Source: Paludibacter sp. (GTDB lineage: Bacteria > Bacteroidota > Bacteroidia > Bacteroidales > Paludibacteraceae). From it: a stretch of 7,061 nt of DNA. The stretch is from positions 1-7,061 of the forward strand of contig JAQWCZ010000104.1 of NCBI GenBank assembly GCA_028705705.1, written 5' to 3'. Shown piece after piece: positions 6,204 through 7,061 of the stretch. The notes below the pieces were generated by a model. That model saw only the letters and a list, made by a program, of their open reading frames with translations. It was not told the origin of the DNA and did not search any database. Both the position numbers and the translations under genes were made by a program. Every line of letters begins with the position of its first letter. Position 1 is the first letter of the stretch.

Positions 6204-7061
6204 ATGAAAGGTATCATCCTCGCCGGAGGTTCTGGCACCCGTTTGTATCCGGTTACTAAGAGCATCTCGAAACAAATCATCCCGGTTTACGATAAACCCA
6301 TGATTTACTATCCTTTATCGGTGCTGATGCTGGCCGGACTCAAAGAAATTCTGATTATTTCAACCCCACAGGATATTCATCTATATGAAAATTTGCTCGG
6401 AAACGGAGACGATTTGGGTATCAGACTTGAATATGCCATACAACCTTCTCCGGACGGATTGGCACAGGCATTTATTATTGGTGAGCAATTCATCGGTGAT
6501 GATTCGGTTTGTATGATCCTGGGCGATAATATTTTCTATGGATTTGATTTTTCGAGAACACTGAAAGAAGCATCCAAATTACAGGATGGCGCTATCGTTT
6601 TCGGATATTATGTGAATGATCCCGAACGTTATGGAGTTGCTGAGTTTAATGCGGATGGAAAGGTGCTCAGTCTGGAAGAAAAACCAACCGTACCCAAATC
6701 AAATTATGCCGTTACCGGTTTGTATTTCTACAGCAACGATGTGGTTAAAAAAGCCAAATCGCTGAAACCATCGAAAAGAGGAGAATTGGAAATTACCGAT
6801 TTAAACAGACTCTATTTAGAGGAAGAAAGATTAAGCATGAAAATCATGGGTCGCGGGATGGCCTGGTTGGATACAGGAACTCATGACAGTTTGCTCGAAG
6901 CTTCCAACTTCATCGCCACCATCGAAAACCGTCAGGGACTGAAAGTGGCCTGCATCGAAGAAATCGCTTTCCGGAACGGCTATATCAGCAAAGAACAGTT
7001 ATTGAAGCTGGCTGAACCCCTGAAAAAGAATCATTACGGGGAATATATTATAAAAATTGCC
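6204..7061 (+). CDS. rfbA: Glucose-1-phosphate thymidylyltransferase (partial, 3' end off the window)
   Basis: RmlA/RfbA joins glucose-1-phosphate and dTTP to make dTDP-glucose, the first step of dTDP-L-rhamnose synthesis for surface polysaccharides. The 286 visible codons contain the nucleotide-binding opening [38 protein letters not shown] (22-39), the metal/nucleotide motif ILGDNIFYG (105-113), EEKP (158-161) and [16 protein letters not shown] (221-236). Family members are about 290 residues long, so only the last few residues are missing. The upstream ATG at 6193 leads to a stop after four codons and is not the start. The gene probably opens a rhamnose or O-antigen locus to the right, which cannot be seen. 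Confidence 0.96.
   Translation, partial: MKGIILAGGSGTRLYPVTKSISKQIIPVYDKPMIYYPLSVLMLAGLKEILIISTPQDIHLYENLLGNGDDLGIRLEYAIQPSPDGLAQAFIIGEQFIGDDSVCMILGDNIFYGFDFSRTLKEASKLQDGAIVFGYYVNDPERYGVAEFNADGKVLSLEEKPTVPKSNYAVTGLYFYSNDVVKKAKSLKPSKRGELEITDLNRLYLEEERLSMKIMGRGMAWLDTGTHDSLLEASNFIATIENRQGLKVACIEEIAFRNGYISKEQLLKLAEPLKKNHYGEYIIKIA

Overview
The window looks like chromosomal DNA from a member of the Bacteroidota. The evidence is the A-rich start regions without Shine-Dalgarno sequences, -7 elements of the TAnnTTTG type, a DUF4924-type gene, and the linkage rplY-pth-S4 protein. Genus cannot be read from the sequence.

Left part (1-3734), accessory in character and AT-rich. A PAS-LuxR type transcription regulator on the minus strand (1-770) runs off the left edge, probably only a few residues short of its end. 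It is separated by a 402-base non-coding region (771-1172) from a plus-strand pair: a 602-residue putative lipoprotein (1173-2981) and, 15 bases later, a 245-residue outer-membrane beta-barrel protein (2997-3734). The pair is probably one transcription unit encoding an outer-membrane barrel and a partner lipoprotein. The spacer holds a candidate promoter whose -33 box overlaps a small perfect palindrome, and a nested inverted repeat shortly before the lipoprotein start.

Right part (3735-7061), mainly housekeeping. A well-formed Bacteroidota promoter (TTTG-N20-TATCTTTG, 3812-3843) drives rplY (ribosomal protein bL25/Ctc), followed closely by pth (peptidyl-tRNA hydrolase), an Hsp15-like S4 RNA-binding protein and a DUF4924 protein. 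The first three have translation-related functions. A long hairpin repeat (5540-5598) lies between the S4 gene and the DUF4924 gene and supplies the last two codons and stop of the S4 gene. The window ends in rfbA/rmlA (6204 to the right edge), glucose-1-phosphate thymidylyltransferase, the first step of dTDP-rhamnose synthesis. This gene appears to have its own promoter region with two TAnnTTTG boxes and probably opens a surface-polysaccharide locus beyond the window.

No tRNA, rRNA, CRISPR array, insertion sequence or transposase gene was seen. The least explained part is the regulator/lipoprotein/barrel locus on the left; whether the regulator controls the pair is inference from gene arrangement only.
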